In this document: in pieces, positions 20,236 to 28,525 of the stretch | Layout: the number at the start of each line of letters is the position of its first letter | How positions within the stretch are numbered: position 1 is the stretch's first letter | Assembly: GCA_020719725.1 (NCBI GenBank) | Contig: DYPU01000012.1 | Location: forward strand, 1-45,827 | Length of the DNA: 45,827 bases | Reading direction: 5' to 3' | Origin: Anaerolinea sp. | GTDB lineage: Bacteria; Chloroflexota; Anaerolineae; Anaerolineales; Villigracilaceae | Notes under the pieces: model-generated | What the model saw: only the letters and a program-made list of their open reading frames with translations | Told to the model about the DNA's origin: nothing | Databases searched by the model: none | Position numbers and translations under genes: made by a program

Positions 20236-20266
20236 GGTGGGGCAGGGAAAAGTTCCCTGCCCCACC
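20236..20266. promoter_or_regulatory. Strong hairpin between phnD and phnC
   Basis: GGTGGGGCAGGGAA at 20236-20249 pairs perfectly with TTCCCTGCCCCACC at 20253-20266 around a 3-base loop. It lies 24 bp after the phnD stop. No T-run follows on the minus strand, so it is better read as an mRNA 3'-end stabiliser or partial attenuator that would favour phnD over phnCE. Confidence 0.7.
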
Positions 20267-20289
20267 TAAATTGCTAAAAACTAAACGGC

Positions 20290-21432
20290 CTACGGCTCAA
20301 TCTTGTAGCCGGTTGCAACAACCATCTCACGCACCATGTCATATTCGGCATCGGTGGCGGCTTCAATACCAGACCAACCGTAGAAGTCGGCGCTGCCGAT
20401 CGATTCTTTCCAGGCGTCGGTTTGAGCAAACGCAATCAGAGCTTCTTCAATCTTGGCGCGGACTTCAGCCGGGAACTCAGGGCCAAAGGACAGGGTGTCA
20501 TTGGGGATAGCAGATGAGATAGCCAGGATGCGGACTTTCTGCATCACATCTGGGGCCTCGGTACGAATATTGGCACGGGCATCGAGAACGCGCCAGCCGT
20601 CGCACAGCAATTTCTTACCTTCAGCATTAGGAGCGCAGTTCGGGATGGCATCGGCAGCCACTTCGTACTGTTCCAGGCTGGTGACTGTACCGGCCTGATA
20701 ATCGGCCCAACTGAAGACGGGCTTGCCATCCGGGTTAAGCGGCACGCTGTAGAACACAGTACCAAACTCAACTTCGCCATTGTAAACAGCGGTAACGGTC
20801 TGGTTGTGGCCGCCGGTTTGAACCTGTTCACCGGGGGTAATGCCAGCCGCAGCCAATTCCACCGCGGGAACCATATAACCAGAGGTCGAACCCTGGTCGC
20901 CGTAGCCCCAGGTCGCGCCTTCAAGGTCGGCCAGAGTCTGGTATTTGCTATCGCGGGCCACAATATACTCAGCCCAATAGACCGGATAGCCATAGCGAAT
21001 GGCTTTGAAAGAAACATCCACACCGCACAATTGGCTGGCAATCGCATAACCCAGGCCCGGAATAAAAGCCATGGTATCAGCAGGCGAAGCGCACATTTCT
21101 TCAATGGTAGCAGCATAAGAAGTCGGCACCACCACTTCAAAGGTCAGGCCAGTGGCTTCATTGAGGGCTTTCGCCATCACATCACCACCCGTGACGATAA
21201 TGTTCGCATCCACAGACGGAACAAACAAAACTTTGATGGGGTGTTCCGGGCTGCCAATTGCGGGTTCCGGCACAGCAGTCGGCTCAGCAGTGGGAGGAAC
21301 AGCGGTAGGGGGTACAGCGGTGGGTTCAACCACCGGGGCTTCAGTCGCGGGGACTTCAGCGGGGCCGCAAGCCGCAAGCACAAAAGCAAAGACGGCCAGA
21401 ACAGCAAACAGAACAAACAACGAACGTTTCAT
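20290..21432 (-). CDS. phnD: Phosphonate/phosphite-type ABC transporter binding lipoprotein PhnD
   Basis: Binding protein of the importer, 380 residues. The signal peptide ends in the lipobox LAAC (Cys at about residue 22), followed by a linker of about 35 residues with Pro-Thr-Ala repeats. The mature domain begins near HPIKVLFVPSVDA. PhnD features are GSTSGYMVPAVELAAAGI (the STSG phosphate/phosphonate-binding loop) and GEVEFGTVFYSVP. AGGAGA just upstream of the ATG at 21432 supports the start. Sequence alone does not decide between phosphonate, phosphite or phosphate esters; no C-P lyase or phosphite dehydrogenase gene lies in the window. Confidence 0.92.
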   Translation of the reverse strand: MKRSLFVLFAVLAVFAFVLAACGPAEVPATEAPVVEPTAVPPTAVPPTAEPTAVPEPAIGSPEHPIKVLFVPSVDANIIVTGGDVMAKALNEATGLTFEVVVPTSYAATIEEMCASPADTMAFIPGLGYAIASQLCGVDVSFKAIRYGYPVYWAEYIVARDSKYQTLADLEGATWGYGDQGSTSGYMVPAVELAAAGITPGEQVQTGGHNQTVTAVYNGEVEFGTVFYSVPLNPDGKPVFSWADYQAGTVTSLEQYEVAADAIPNCAPNAEGKKLLCDGWRVLDARANIRTEAPDVMQKVRILAISSAIPNDTLSFGPEFPAEVRAKIEEALIAFAQTDAWKESIGSADFYGWSGIEAATDAEYDMVREMVVATGYKIEP

Positions 21433-21487
21433 TTTCTTCTCCTAAAAAAACAGAACGATTTACCTGTTTACCAGGTTGACAGAATTG

Positions 21488-21516
21488 ATAATAATGCCAA
21501 TTTGCGCATCTTGCAA
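21488..21516 (-). promoter_or_regulatory. Predicted promoter of the phnDCE unit
   Basis: On the minus strand, TTGCAA (21516-21511) and TATTAT (21493-21488) are 17 bases apart, about 55 bp before the phnD start. A 5-bp stem (ACCTG/CAGGT, 21461-21475) lies between the promoter and the ribosome binding site. I see no Pho-box-like repeat. Confidence 0.55.
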
Positions 21517-21577
21517 GGCTGATATGTTTTAATAGAGTTAAGAACAGGTAAAATTTCAACGGAAAGACTGGAACCCC

Positions 21578-22246
21578 ATGGATAAAAAATCAATCGTCTT
21601 TTTCCTGATCGTCATACTCGTACTGGTAGGCGCAGCCTACTACCTGGTCAACTCCATCCAACAAAGCGCCACCAGCGCCATCAACGGAGCCGTAGCCCCC
21701 TTTCAGCAAAGCAACCAGGCCCTGCAAACCCAGGTCTCACAGCTAATGAACCCCACCCCCACCATCATCCCCGACCCTGCCACCTACATCAGCGAAATTC
21801 GGGCCCTGGCCCGGCTTGAAACCATCCAATATAGCGTCGAAAAAGTCATCACCGCCGAAGTCGGCCAGGGCAGCTTTGGCTTTCTCTTCGGCGACAAACT
21901 ACTCTTCGTCGCCCACGGCATCGTCATCGCCGGAATCGACATGGACAAAATCCAACCTGGCGACCTGCAACTCGTCAACGGCATACTCAATGTGCGCCTG
22001 CCTCCCGCCGAAATCTTCATCGCCACCCTCGACAACGAAAAATCCTACGTCTATGACCGAGAAACCGGCCTGCTCACCCAAAGCGCCAAAGACCTGGAAA
22101 CCCTGGCCCGCCAGGCCGCCGAACAAGAAATCCTCAAAGCCGCCAATGAAGATGGCATCCTGACCCAGGCCCAACATAACGCCGAACTGTTCCTATATAA
22201 ATTTTTCCAGGCGCTCGGCTACAAAGAAGTCATTTTTATTCAATAA
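21578..22246 (+). CDS. DUF4230 domain membrane-anchored protein
   Basis: A 222-residue protein with one N-terminal hydrophobic helix (about residues 6-25) and an external or periplasmic domain. The domain pattern (ALARLETIQYSVEKVITAE, FVAHGIVIAGIDMDKI and a C-terminal amphipathic helix ending in FFQALGYKEVIF) matches DUF4230, a family of unknown function. A short coiled region rich in Gln and Ser (about 27-57) links helix and domain. It is a single-gene unit divergent from phnD and convergent with the lipM unit, ending at a 22-bp perfect terminator. No function is proposed. Confidence 0.8.
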   Translation: MDKKSIVFFLIVILVLVGAAYYLVNSIQQSATSAINGAVAPFQQSNQALQTQVSQLMNPTPTIIPDPATYISEIRALARLETIQYSVEKVITAEVGQGSFGFLFGDKLLFVAHGIVIAGIDMDKIQPGDLQLVNGILNVRLPPAEIFIATLDNEKSYVYDRETGLLTQSAKDLETLARQAAEQEILKAANEDGILTQAQHNAELFLYKFFQALGYKEVIFIQ

Positions 22247-22249
22247 CTC

Positions 22250-22296
22250 TTTAAAAGCAAAATCCGCGCTTTAGAAGCGCGGATTTTGCTTTTAAA
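22250..22296. terminator. Bidirectional terminator with a perfect 22-bp stem
   Basis: Arms 22250-22271 and 22275-22296 are exactly complementary with a 3-base loop. The stem core AATCCGCGCTT/AAGCGCGGATT is flanked by A and T runs. The left end starts 4 bp after the DUF4230 stop, and the right end lies inside the last codons of the lipM gene, so it serves both convergent units. Confidence 0.95.
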
Positions 22297-23104
22297 CCCG
22301 CCCCGTCCAGGCGGCATCGGTATATTTTTTTTGGAAAAGGTCTTCCGCGCGCGCCGTTTCGGCCTCTGAAAGCTGCCCACGCACAAACCGAATCCCCAAC
22401 TGAGACTCAAACGCCCCCACCACAGCCTGCGCCGCCATTTCCCAGCCGAGGCCACGCTGCAAATACATTTCTGCCGTTGTGGCCCGCGCCAAAAGACGAA
22501 AAGCCGCCATCTCACGAGCAGATTCAGACTCAAAAGCCAGTGCCTGCACAATCCGAGTCAGATCGCCCCGCAAAGGCAAAGACCCATGTTGAAGAATTCC
22601 CTCACGCTTGCGAGCCTGGGCCGAACCGATTAGCTTTTTACCGCTCAAAACAATCTCATACGCCGAAGGCACCTCAAAACAGACTGGGCCATGCCCCGCG
22701 CCATACGCCTGAGCCTGTTGCTCCATCTCCACCGGCAACCCAACGATATGACAAGCCGCCATCAACGCGCGCGCCAATCGGTTATAGCTCTCCAAAATCG
22801 TCCCATCCATCAGCGCTTCTTGCGGCGCAGTACAAACCGAATAAGTCAATTCATCTACATGCAAAATAGCCCGCCCGCCGGTTGGACGGCGCACTACGTC
22901 CCAGCCCAGCGCCGTCAGACGAGCCTGGGATACATCGCTGTAGGGTTGGGCATACCCCAGTGAGAGACAGGCCGGTTGCCAGGCGTACAGCCGCAAAGTT
23001 GGCAGGCTTTCAGCGCGCCCGGCGTGTTCCAGAACAGTTTCATCCACCGCCATATTCCAGGCGCCAGAGGCCGGTTCATCTAAAATTAAACGCCAAAGAG
23101 TCAT
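22292..23104 (-). CDS. lipM: Octanoyltransferase LipM (lipoate-protein ligase A family)
   Basis: Transfers octanoyl groups from acyl-ACP to lipoyl domains, the first step of lipoate synthesis. The fold markers are RRPTGGRA (residues 72-79), the catalytic lysine in SGKKLIGSAQ (Lys157 region) and QHGSLPL (172-178). Cys142 in VCFEVPSAYE is at the position of the LipM nucleophile, which separates it from true lipoate ligases that lack this Cys. At 270 residues the length is right. The C-terminus overlaps the terminator shared with the DUF4230 gene. Its start overlaps the DapA-family gene by 4 bp. A lipoate ligase would be the alternative reading. Confidence 0.85.
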   Translation of the reverse strand: MTLWRLILDEPASGAWNMAVDETVLEHAGRAESLPTLRLYAWQPACLSLGYAQPYSDVSQARLTALGWDVVRRPTGGRAILHVDELTYSVCTAPQEALMDGTILESYNRLARALMAACHIVGLPVEMEQQAQAYGAGHGPVCFEVPSAYEIVLSGKKLIGSAQARKREGILQHGSLPLRGDLTRIVQALAFESESAREMAAFRLLARATTAEMYLQRGLGWEMAAQAVVGAFESQLGIRFVRGQLSEAETARAEDLFQKKYTDAAWTGRV

Positions 23105-24012
23105 GATTCAATAGAGGCTAGTTCGCGCCAAACCTGCTCAAAAACATCTTCAGAAACATCGAGCAAGGGCGGTTTTACCGGCCAGCGCGGAAAGCCAAAC
23201 ATTTTGGCGGCCAGCGCTTTTAAAATGGGGGGAAATGGAGTGTAGCGATCGAGAATTTTGCGGCGTTTGGCAAGCGCCATCTGAGCTTCAATGGCATCGC
23301 CGTCTTGGCGATAAATATCCCAAACCTGGCGCAGCAAATCGGCGTAAATGTTGGCGAGGGCGGTAATCGCTCCGGCAGCGTGATGCTCAAAAGCGTGCAA
23401 AATCAGGCTATCGTTACCGTTAAAGACCAGTAAATCCTTGCCAAAGCGGCCCCCCAAAGCAACAGCATGGGCTGGGTCACTGGACGAGTCTTTGATTCCG
23501 GCAAATTTTTGGGGGTGGGCGTCTTTAAGGCGGGCCAAAAGGTCTAACGAGAGCGGTACGCCCGACGTGGTGGGAATGTGATAACCCAGCAAGTAGCCTC
23601 CCTGCGGGACGGCCTGCCGAATCAAGAAATCGTACCAACGAAAAAGGCCATCGTCGGTGACTTTGCGAAAGTAGTAAGGGGGTAAGACCACTACACCATC
23701 GTAGCCCAGGTCAAAAGCGGCCCTGGTCAGGGTAACGCTTTCGTCGAGGCTGGGAGAACCGGTTCCAGCCAGCAGTCGAAACTCTGGGTGGGTTTGGCGC
23801 ACGGCCAGGGCCGATTTTAAGATGCTGTGGCGTTCCGGGGCTGAGAAGGAGGGGCCTTCGCCTGTGGTGCCAAACAGCAGCGCGCCATGTGCGCCACGGG
23901 CAGCCAAATGATTCAGGAAAGAGACAACCGGCTGCGGGGAGAGGGTTAGATCGTCGTGTAATGGTGTCAGGGCGGCAGCGTAAATTCCGCTTAGGGGATG
24001 GGAGTGGCTCAT
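23101..24012 (-). CDS. DapA/NanA-family class I aldolase
   Basis: Member of the dihydrodipicolinate synthase / N-acetylneuraminate lyase family, Schiff-base aldolases acting on pyruvate. GTTGEGPS is at residues 48-55 (pyruvate-binding), the catalytic Tyr144 is in GYHIP and the Schiff-base Lys174 in GIKDSS. At 303 residues the length is typical. The family is broad; YHIP rather than YNVP or YNIP argues against assigning it to lysine synthesis. No lysine or sialic acid genes lie nearby. It is the third gene of a four-gene overlapping unit (4-bp overlaps on both sides). The substrate aldehyde is unknown. Confidence 0.88.
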   Translation of the reverse strand: MSHSHPLSGIYAAALTPLHDDLTLSPQPVVSFLNHLAARGAHGALLFGTTGEGPSFSAPERHSILKSALAVRQTHPEFRLLAGTGSPSLDESVTLTRAAFDLGYDGVVVLPPYYFRKVTDDGLFRWYDFLIRQAVPQGGYLLGYHIPTTSGVPLSLDLLARLKDAHPQKFAGIKDSSSDPAHAVALGGRFGKDLLVFNGNDSLILHAFEHHAAGAITALANIYADLLRQVWDIYRQDGDAIEAQMALAKRRKILDRYTPFPPILKALAAKMFGFPRWPVKPPLLDVSEDVFEQVWRELASIES

Positions 24013-24887
24013 TCAAGGTCCTCGCTAAAATCTTTTTGGGTTTTGATGTAGTCACGGGCAGCCTCTTCGGGAGGCATTAAGTCTAGGCCAATGTTTTCGT
24101 GCAAATAGTGCTGGTGGTCGAGCGTCCAGAGATAGAGGTCACCTTCGGTGTGTTTGGGGAAATCTTCGAGAATGCCGCTGGCGCGAATGACGAAGATGAT
24201 GGGCAGGTAGACATTGTCGTACCAGTGAGCCACGGCTTCTTCGTCGCTGATGTCGCGCTGTTGTTCGATACCCATGAAGTATTTATGAACGGCAATGTGT
24301 TCGAGCATTCGCATAAAGCCATCAGAGATATTTAGCTGGATGTTGGCGGCAGGGCAGACGCGATCGAGGGCGGTTCGTTCGATGAAGTTGACTTGTTCGC
24401 TAAGGAGTTCAAGATCATCGATGTGGATATTGGGGGTGATGTTTACTTTGGTGGAGCATTCGCGCACTTCGGCTTCGATGAAGATTTGGCCCTGCTCGCG
24501 GGCAACTGAAACACGGTGATGTCCATCAACGACGAAGTAGACTTGTCCGACCTTGTAAAGAACGACGGGCGGCAGGCTGATGTCGTTGTAAAAGGCCAGG
24601 TTCACACGCTGCCAGCGCTCGGCAGTTTTGGTTTGAGTGGGCATAAAGGCGCGGTCAAAATCGCGGTAGCGATTGAGGCTTCCCGCAATCTGGTTGAGTT
24701 GGACGGTTTTTACGCCACGATAAATGGGGCCTCCCAGCCGCAATTTCTCTTTGATTTCATCGTATGAGAGCAGTTGGTTGGGCTGGCCTTGTACTAAAGC
24801 CACAATGGTGTTGATGAAGGCTTTGAAACGGGCCCGGCTAAAATCGGCGCGGGAGCGGCCTGTAAAATCTTGATCGTTATCGTTCAT
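24009..24887 (-). CDS. ParB/sulfiredoxin-fold domain protein (DUF4032-like)
   Basis: A 292-residue soluble protein with a ParB-like nuclease/NTPase-type motif YFVVDGHHRVSVAREQG (about residues 118-134), where the D-G-H-H-R cluster is the hallmark. N-terminal to it are helices (RARFKAFINTIVALVQG and SYDEIKEKL), and C-terminal is a helical region of about 150 residues with repeated aromatic motifs (HWYDNVYLP, DLYLWTLDHQHYL). These shared phrases resemble proteins annotated as DUF4032 or ParB-like. There is no DNA-binding HTH that would mark a chromosome-partition ParB. Function unknown; it is in a unit with a metallophosphoesterase. Confidence 0.7.
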   Translation of the reverse strand: MNDNDQDFTGRSRADFSRARFKAFINTIVALVQGQPNQLLSYDEIKEKLRLGGPIYRGVKTVQLNQIAGSLNRYRDFDRAFMPTQTKTAERWQRVNLAFYNDISLPPVVLYKVGQVYFVVDGHHRVSVAREQGQIFIEAEVRECSTKVNITPNIHIDDLELLSEQVNFIERTALDRVCPAANIQLNISDGFMRMLEHIAVHKYFMGIEQQRDISDEEAVAHWYDNVYLPIIFVIRASGILEDFPKHTEGDLYLWTLDHQHYLHENIGLDLMPPEEAARDYIKTQKDFSEDLE

Positions 24888-25510
24888 TCTAAGTTCATCA
24901 CGCGAAAGGGGTAAATGTTGATTATTTTTGTTCCGTTATAGTGGGTAACGTGGTCTTGCAGGTTTTGGCGGTAAAAGATGGTGTGCCCATGCAACAAGTG
25001 ACGAGGGCGAGCCAAACGAACAAGGAGATTAAGGGCATGTAATCCGTGATGAGCCGGGTCATCGTCATCGTGAATGCCGAAGGGGGGTGAATGGGTGAGC
25101 AGAACATCGAGGGTGCGGCGATATCGAATTTTTTGCCAGGCCAGGGCGGGCAACATGCGGTATACCCGCAAAAACATGGCCTGTTGGGTATATTGGTTGG
25201 GTGTACCCGGCTGGTATTGAACACTGCCGCCCAGCCCGGCAAAAAAAAGTCCTTTTAGGAACAGGGTGCTGCCATCAATATTTTCGCAGCCATGCGCGCG
25301 TGACCGGGCATCGTGCAGAGTATATTCGGGGTCGTGGTTGCCAGGAACATATAGTAAAGGAACATTGTAAATGGAGACCAGAAATTCGAGGTATTCGTAA
25401 GGCAAATCGCCACAGGATAGAATAGCTTGCACATCCGGATAGGTTTCGCGGACAGAGATAGAGTAGATACGGTCGATGATTTGATCGCTGATGGCTAGTA
25501 TTTTCATCAT
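24884..25510 (-). CDS. Calcineurin-like metallophosphoesterase
   Basis: A 208-residue metal-dependent phosphoesterase. Motifs are ISDQIID (residues 7-13), CGDLPYEY (33-40), GNHD (57-60), LLTHSPP and LLHGHTIFY near the C-terminus. The first motif normally reads DxH; here Asp9 is present but the His two residues later is replaced by Ile, with Asp13 further on. The remaining ligands are intact, so a variant metal site is likely. It is the first gene of the unit and overlaps the ParB-like gene by 4 bp. Substrate (nucleotide, nucleic acid or protein) is not predictable. The start could be either of two adjacent ATG codons. Confidence 0.85.
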   Translation of the reverse strand: MMKILAISDQIIDRIYSISVRETYPDVQAILSCGDLPYEYLEFLVSIYNVPLLYVPGNHDPEYTLHDARSRAHGCENIDGSTLFLKGLFFAGLGGSVQYQPGTPNQYTQQAMFLRVYRMLPALAWQKIRYRRTLDVLLTHSPPFGIHDDDDPAHHGLHALNLLVRLARPRHLLHGHTIFYRQNLQDHVTHYNGTKIINIYPFRVMNLE

Positions 25511-25598
25511 ATCGGCTGATTGTATGACATATTAGATGAGCCTGCAATGGCTGCGCAGCTCGACAAACGTAGAATATCGTTGCGAATATTAAAAATTG

Positions 25599-25628
25599 TT
25601 GCTAATCCAGAGAAGGATGGGCTATAAT
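25599..25628 (+). promoter_or_regulatory. Predicted promoter of the kinase/FHA signalling cluster
   Basis: TTGCTA at 25599-25604 and a consensus TATAAT at 25623-25628 with an 18-base spacer, about 50 bp before the kinase start. This region also separates the divergent metallophosphoesterase unit. Confidence 0.6.
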
Positions 25629-25678
25629 TTGTTCATCCTTTATTCATATTCATTTGTCTGAACGTAATTTTGAGGGTT

Positions 25679-27571
25679 ATGGAAACTCAACGGATTGATG
25701 GGCCAAATGGCTCAGAAAATCGCTCAACGATTGGTCAACTCAATTCTGGAACAAACCTGGGGAATCGTTATCTCATTCAGGATGTAATTGGCGTTGGCGG
25801 TATGGGATCTGTTTATCGCGCGCGTGATTTACACTTTCCAAATGTCGTAAAACTGGTGGCCGTCAAAGAGATGATTAACCAGGCCCCCGACCCGCTGGTA
25901 CGCCAAACAATTGTACATAACTTTGAGCGTGAAGCCAATATTCTGGCAACCTTAAGCCACCCATCCATCCCTCGTATTTACGATTATTTCACGCTGGATA
26001 ATCGCTCGTATCTGGTACTGGAATTTGTCAATGGCAAAGACCTGGAGGCGATTTTATCCCAAACCGATGGCACACTCGCTGAAGAGCAAATTTTGGCATG
26101 GGGCATTCAGCTCTGCGAAGTTTTAGCCTTTTTACATCATCACAAGCCCGACCCAATCATCTTTCGAGATATGAAACCCTCGAATGTAATGATTAACCAG
26201 CATAACCATATTGTTCTGGTCGATTTTGGGATTGCCAAATCTTTCCAATCCGGTCAAAAGGGGACGATGATTGGAACCGAGGGCTATTCTCCACCAGAAC
26301 AATATCGCGGGGAGGCTAATACCAAAGCGGATATTTACGCGCTGGGGGCGACGATGCACCACCTGCTAACTCGCCGCGACCCTCGGCTGGAGCCTCCGTT
26401 TTCGTTTGGCGAACGCCCCATTCGAAAAATCAACCCCAATGTCAGCATGGAGTTGGAAACAGTCATCAATACGGCATTGCAATATAATCCAGACGATCGC
26501 TTCAACAGTGTTGATGATTTTAAAGACGCACTGTTGAGCGCTGGACGCAAAACCGGGTTACTGAATCGCATCAACCTGAATCCATCTGGCCAGGCCAATG
26601 TGTCTGTAAACAGCGGTATCAAACCCGTTTGGGCTTTTCAATGTGAAGATGAATTGCGCGGCACCCCCCTAATGTATAACGGGGCCATCTATACCGGTTG
26701 CTATGACAACAACTTATATGCTCTGAATGCCGCCAATGGTGAATTCCTCTGGAAATATGCTTCTGAAGGCGGCATTGTTGGACGCCCCGTGGCCTACGAA
26801 GATATTGTTTATTTCGGCTCAGAAGATCACCGCCTTCACGCGGTCAACACCCGCACCGGCAAAATTAGCTGGAGCTACTATACCGATGGCCGGGTTCGCT
26901 CTTCGCCACGAATCTCCGAAAATCACATCTTCTTTGGGTCAGATGATTACTGCCTGCACGCTGTAAATCTTTCGACCAATCGCAATGCCTGGATATTTGA
27001 TACCGGCAGTGAAGTTCGCTCCAGCCCCTTCATCGCCGGAGAATTGGTCTATTTCGGCAACGAGGCTGGTGATTTTTTTGCATTGGATTATCGCGGCAAC
27101 GCCAAATGGCGCTATAAAGCCAAACGGAACATCACATCGTCGCCCTGGGTACACGAAAATGTAGTCTATTTTAATTCGATGGATGGATACTTGTATGCTG
27201 TTGATGCCAAAACCGGTTGGCTGATCTGGCGCTTTAGAATGGAAAAACCATCCATCGTATCGCCGGTCGTTGTTGACAATATGGTTTTCACTGGTTCATC
27301 CGATGGTCACATTTATGCCATCGAGGCAAAATCTGCCAAAGAATTATGGCGTTTCAAAACCGGACATCAAGTAAATGGTTCACCCATAATTTACAAAGAC
27401 GCTTTATATTGCGGGTCTGTGGACGGCTATTTATATTGCCTGGAGTACAAAACAGGCCGATTGAAATGGAAATTTGAAACCCAGGGTCCAATCACTGGCG
27501 CGCCTTTGGTCTATAATGATATTGTTTATATCGGTTCTCACGACCACTTCATTTATGCTTTACTGGCATAA
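25679..27571 (+). CDS. Ser/Thr protein kinase fused to a PQQ-type beta-propeller
   Basis: Hanks-type kinase of 630 residues. The ATG at 25679, with GAGGG before it, is preferred over an in-frame TTG at 25670. The kinase domain spans about residues 30-290: glycine loop GVGGMGSVY (38-46), Lys63 in AVKE, catalytic loop IFRDMKPSN (161-169, Phe replacing the His of HRD, Asp164 kept), DFG at 182-184 and the activation segment GTEGYSPPEQYRG. The C-terminal half (about 318-630) has seven repeats of the type LYALNAANGEFLWKY, each about 40-45 residues, typical of a seven-bladed PQQ-like propeller. No transmembrane helix is seen, so kinase and propeller are both expected in the cytosol. First gene of the signalling cluster. 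Confidence 0.93.
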   Translation: METQRIDGPNGSENRSTIGQLNSGTNLGNRYLIQDVIGVGGMGSVYRARDLHFPNVVKLVAVKEMINQAPDPLVRQTIVHNFEREANILATLSHPSIPRIYDYFTLDNRSYLVLEFVNGKDLEAILSQTDGTLAEEQILAWGIQLCEVLAFLHHHKPDPIIFRDMKPSNVMINQHNHIVLVDFGIAKSFQSGQKGTMIGTEGYSPPEQYRGEANTKADIYALGATMHHLLTRRDPRLEPPFSFGERPIRKINPNVSMELETVINTALQYNPDDRFNSVDDFKDALLSAGRKTGLLNRINLNPSGQANVSVNSGIKPVWAFQCEDELRGTPLMYNGAIYTGCYDNNLYALNAANGEFLWKYASEGGIVGRPVAYEDIVYFGSEDHRLHAVNTRTGKISWSYYTDGRVRSSPRISENHIFFGSDDYCLHAVNLSTNRNAWIFDTGSEVRSSPFIAGELVYFGNEAGDFFALDYRGNAKWRYKAKRNITSSPWVHENVVYFNSMDGYLYAVDAKTGWLIWRFRMEKPSIVSPVVVDNMVFTGSSDGHIYAIEAKSAKELWRFKTGHQVNGSPIIYKDALYCGSVDGYLYCLEYKTGRLKWKFETQGPITGAPLVYNDIVYIGSHDHFIYALLA

Positions 27572-27598
27572 AATTTGCTTGTTTAAGGAGTTTGTACT

Positions 27599-28507
27599 GT
27601 GTTAAATTTCTTCCGCAAAATTTTCGGTAAAAAAGAAGAACCTGTGAAACCAGCGATGGACAATATTGTCACCGCGCCGCTCTCAGATGTTCAACTTCAA
27701 TCCATCCGGGCGATGACAGTCAACCGCTTTGAACCATCTCAGTTGCTTGTTACCAGCGCCCAATCTGTAGGCCGCCAGCGCGAACTAAACGAAGACAGCC
27801 TGTTCACACTATCAACCACCATTGCGGGCCACAGCAGTAATGCGCCGTTTGGTTTGTTTATCATAGCCGACGGCATGGGCGGCCACCAATACGGCGAAAT
27901 CGCCAGCAACACCGCGATTCGCGCCATTTCTGATTACATCTTAAAGAAATTTCACAACACCTTATTCCACCTGCCTTCCATTCCGCTGGAAGAATCATTG
28001 CAAGAGATTATGCAAGCCGCTGTAGCCGAAGCGCAACGAGCAGTTTTACACGAAGCGCCCGGCAGCGGCACCACCGTCACCGCCGCGCTGGTGCTTGGGC
28101 AACAATTAACCATCGGGCATGTTGGTGATAGTCGAGGCTACTTGATTTATAGCGAACAGCGCATGGAAGCAATCACCCGCGACCACTCGCTGGTACGCCG
28201 CCTTGAAGAACTTGGACAAATCACCGCAGCCGAAGCCGCCGTTCACCCTCAGCGAAATGTGCTCTATCGCGCCCTGGGACAAGGCGAAACACTAGAAGCA
28301 GACCTATCAACCACACCCTTTCCAATTGGCGGCTATTTACTCATTTGCTCAGACGGTCTATGGGGCGTTATACCCGACGACGAGATGTCCAAAATCATTT
28401 TCGAAGCCCCAACCATTCAGCGGGGTTGCCAAAACCTGATCGCAGCCGCCAACGCTGCTGGCGGCCCAGATAATATCAGCGCGATTCTAGTTCAATTACT
28501 GGGATAA
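27599..28507 (+). CDS. PP2C-family Ser/Thr protein phosphatase
   Basis: Soluble metal-dependent phosphatase of 302 residues, likely reversing the kinase upstream. It starts with GTG at 27599, preceded by AAGGAG. Motifs are RELNEDS (residues 61-67), ADGMGGH (90-96), GSGTTVTAALV, HVGDSRGYL, RDHSLVRRL, LLICSDGLWG and GGPDNISAI, so all the metal-binding aspartates are present. The N-terminal 45 residues are basic and extended, with no membrane helix. It follows the kinase by 27 bp and precedes the J-VWA gene by 18 bp, so the three probably share one transcript. Confidence 0.95.
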   Translation: MLNFFRKIFGKKEEPVKPAMDNIVTAPLSDVQLQSIRAMTVNRFEPSQLLVTSAQSVGRQRELNEDSLFTLSTTIAGHSSNAPFGLFIIADGMGGHQYGEIASNTAIRAISDYILKKFHNTLFHLPSIPLEESLQEIMQAAVAEAQRAVLHEAPGSGTTVTAALVLGQQLTIGHVGDSRGYLIYSEQRMEAITRDHSLVRRLEELGQITAAEAAVHPQRNVLYRALGQGETLEADLSTTPFPIGGYLLICSDGLWGVIPDDEMSKIIFEAPTIQRGCQNLIAAANAAGGPDNISAILVQLLG

Positions 28508-28525
28508 TCAGTCCATCGTATTCTT

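Noticed and set aside
20806-21522. 238-codon plus-strand open frame opposite phnD
   Set aside because: It is antisense to a clear PhnD coding sequence and has no recognisable domain.
24009-24887. Chromosome-partition ParB
   Set aside because: Only the DGHHR-type ParB/sulfiredoxin motif is present. There is no HTH domain, no ParA neighbour and no parS-like palindrome nearby.
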